A program made the translations under genes and the position numbers. From Palsa-851 sp035534435 (GTDB lineage: Bacteria; Chloroflexota; Dormibacteria; Aeolococcales; Aeolococcaceae), in the NCBI GenBank assembly GCA_035534435.1, contig DATLRX010000110.1, forward strand, positions 1 to 50,694: 50,694 nt of DNA, written 5' to 3'. The notes under the pieces are model-generated. The model saw only the letters and a program-made list of their open reading frames with translations. It searched no databases and was not told the DNA's origin. How positions within the stretch are numbered: position 1 is the first letter of the stretch; the number at the start of each line of letters is the position of its first letter. Positions 50,304 to 50,694 of this stretch are shown here, one piece after another.

Positions 50304-50694
50304 CTATGCTCCGCTCAACGCAGGTGTGACCGATCCAAGATCCGTGGCCGGCTTACCCGTGTCGTAGTCATACGGGAGCGACCAGGCCGTCGGGACCCTG
50401 TCGAAGTTGAACACCGGGACCGGCGTCGGCACCTGCCACTCGACCCCGAGGGACTCCCACGGGTTATCGACAGCTCGTGTCCGCTTGACAACGGCTTCCC
50501 AGATCAGGATGCCGAGGAAGAGCGCCATCGAAGTCCCAAGACCGAACGCGAAAACCGAGGCTGATACGTTGAGCGGTTGCAGATACGAGGCGTAGCTGAT
50601 GGTCCGCCGCGTCATGCCGAGTATCCCCACGCAGATCAGCGAGATGAATGTGCCGTTGAACGTGAGGAATACCGCCCAGAACTGAAACTTCAGC
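50304..50694 (-). CDS. ctaD: Cytochrome c oxidase subunit I, C-terminal part (5' end outside window)
   Basis: The open frame enters from the right edge, giving 129 residues. It includes KFQFWAVFLTFNGTF, LGMTRRTISYASYLQPLN (the usual GMPRR/Y loop) and the last helix with LFLGILIWEAVVK, ending in a short tail after a PYDYDTG segment. These are the last two helices of haem-copper subunit I; the haem and CuB ligands lie outside the window. First visible gene of the cox operon. Confidence 0.92.
   Translation of the reverse strand, partial: LKFQFWAVFLTFNGTFISLICVGILGMTRRTISYASYLQPLNVSASVFAFGLGTSMALFLGILIWEAVVKRTRAVDNPWESLGVEWQVPTPVPVFNFDRVPTAWSLPYDYDTGKPATDLGSVTPALSGA

Noticed and set aside
1..50694. 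tRNA, rRNA, CRISPR or insertion sequence
   Set aside because: No cloverleaf-like sequence, rRNA signature, regularly spaced repeat or transposase was found on reading both strands.

Overview
The window is a dense, high-GC (roughly two thirds G+C) bacterial chromosome segment with about 59 protein-coding genes, mostly in short operons with 4-base ATGA or GTGA overlaps. I see no rRNA, tRNA, CRISPR array or insertion sequence. Gene content (a stand-alone LigD-type polymerase, an F420/FMN luciferase-like oxidoreductase, DinB-like mycothiol-type enzymes, a cox operon with CtaG and CtaB, CsbD, HspR-like MerR), GTG/TTG starts and many promoters of leaderless type suggest a terrestrial high-GC lineage: Actinomycetota (Thermoleophilia/Acidimicrobiia-like), Dormibacterota or Chloroflexota. 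The sequence alone does not decide which. No gap between called genes exceeds about 260 bases.

Layout. 1-3.9 kb: the 3' end of a peptide-type ABC solute-binding protein, a terminator, an alpha/beta hydrolase, a HAD hydrolase and an agmatinase-family ureohydrolase. 3.8-8.0 kb (minus): a tight operon of a sphingosine-phosphate-lyase-like PLP enzyme, an FGGY sugar kinase and an MFS transporter. 8.1-11.2 kb: LigD-type polymerase, a MarR/VOC divergent pair with nested promoters and two operators, an acyl-ACP thioesterase-like protein, and a cold-shock gene with a perfect 15-bp hairpin in its leader. 11.3-14.1 kb: an operon joining a small anchored protein, a four-histidine ferric-reductase-like membrane cytochrome, a NuoF-like NADH/FMN protein and a 3-cysteine ferredoxin. 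It looks like a split NADH-to-membrane electron-transfer system and runs convergently into a two-component system (14.0-16.0 kb).

16-25.5 kb: a small membrane protein, a LysE exporter, an M20 amidohydrolase, an unusual long transketolase, a serine beta-lactamase-like hydrolase, a DinB-like/dienelactone hydrolase pair, a Cys/His-rich protein and a stand-alone CTP-synthase-like amidotransferase. 25.6-33.4 kb: a broken phospholipase D gene, a lipoprotein, small HTH and thioredoxin genes, a stress cluster (59-aa membrane protein, CsbD, HspR-like MerR, zinc ribbon) containing two copies of the inverted repeat TGATA-N7-TATCA, then hemerythrin, GTP cyclohydrolase I, and a DUF2231-Rieske protein facing a SufR-like regulator. 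A third copy of the repeat lies at 44.07 kb between an AI-2E-type transporter and an SRPBCC protein, which suggests a regulon.

33.5-50.7 kb: luciferase-like oxidoreductase, an SDR facing a TetR regulator across a 19-bp palindrome, a 1282-residue fused ABC exporter with one degenerate ATP site, an S9 peptidase, a dienelactone hydrolase, a TetR/MFS drug-efflux pair with tandem operators around a near-consensus promoter, OsmC, and the 3' part of a cytochrome oxidase operon (coxA-coxC-ctaG-tlpA-ctaB).
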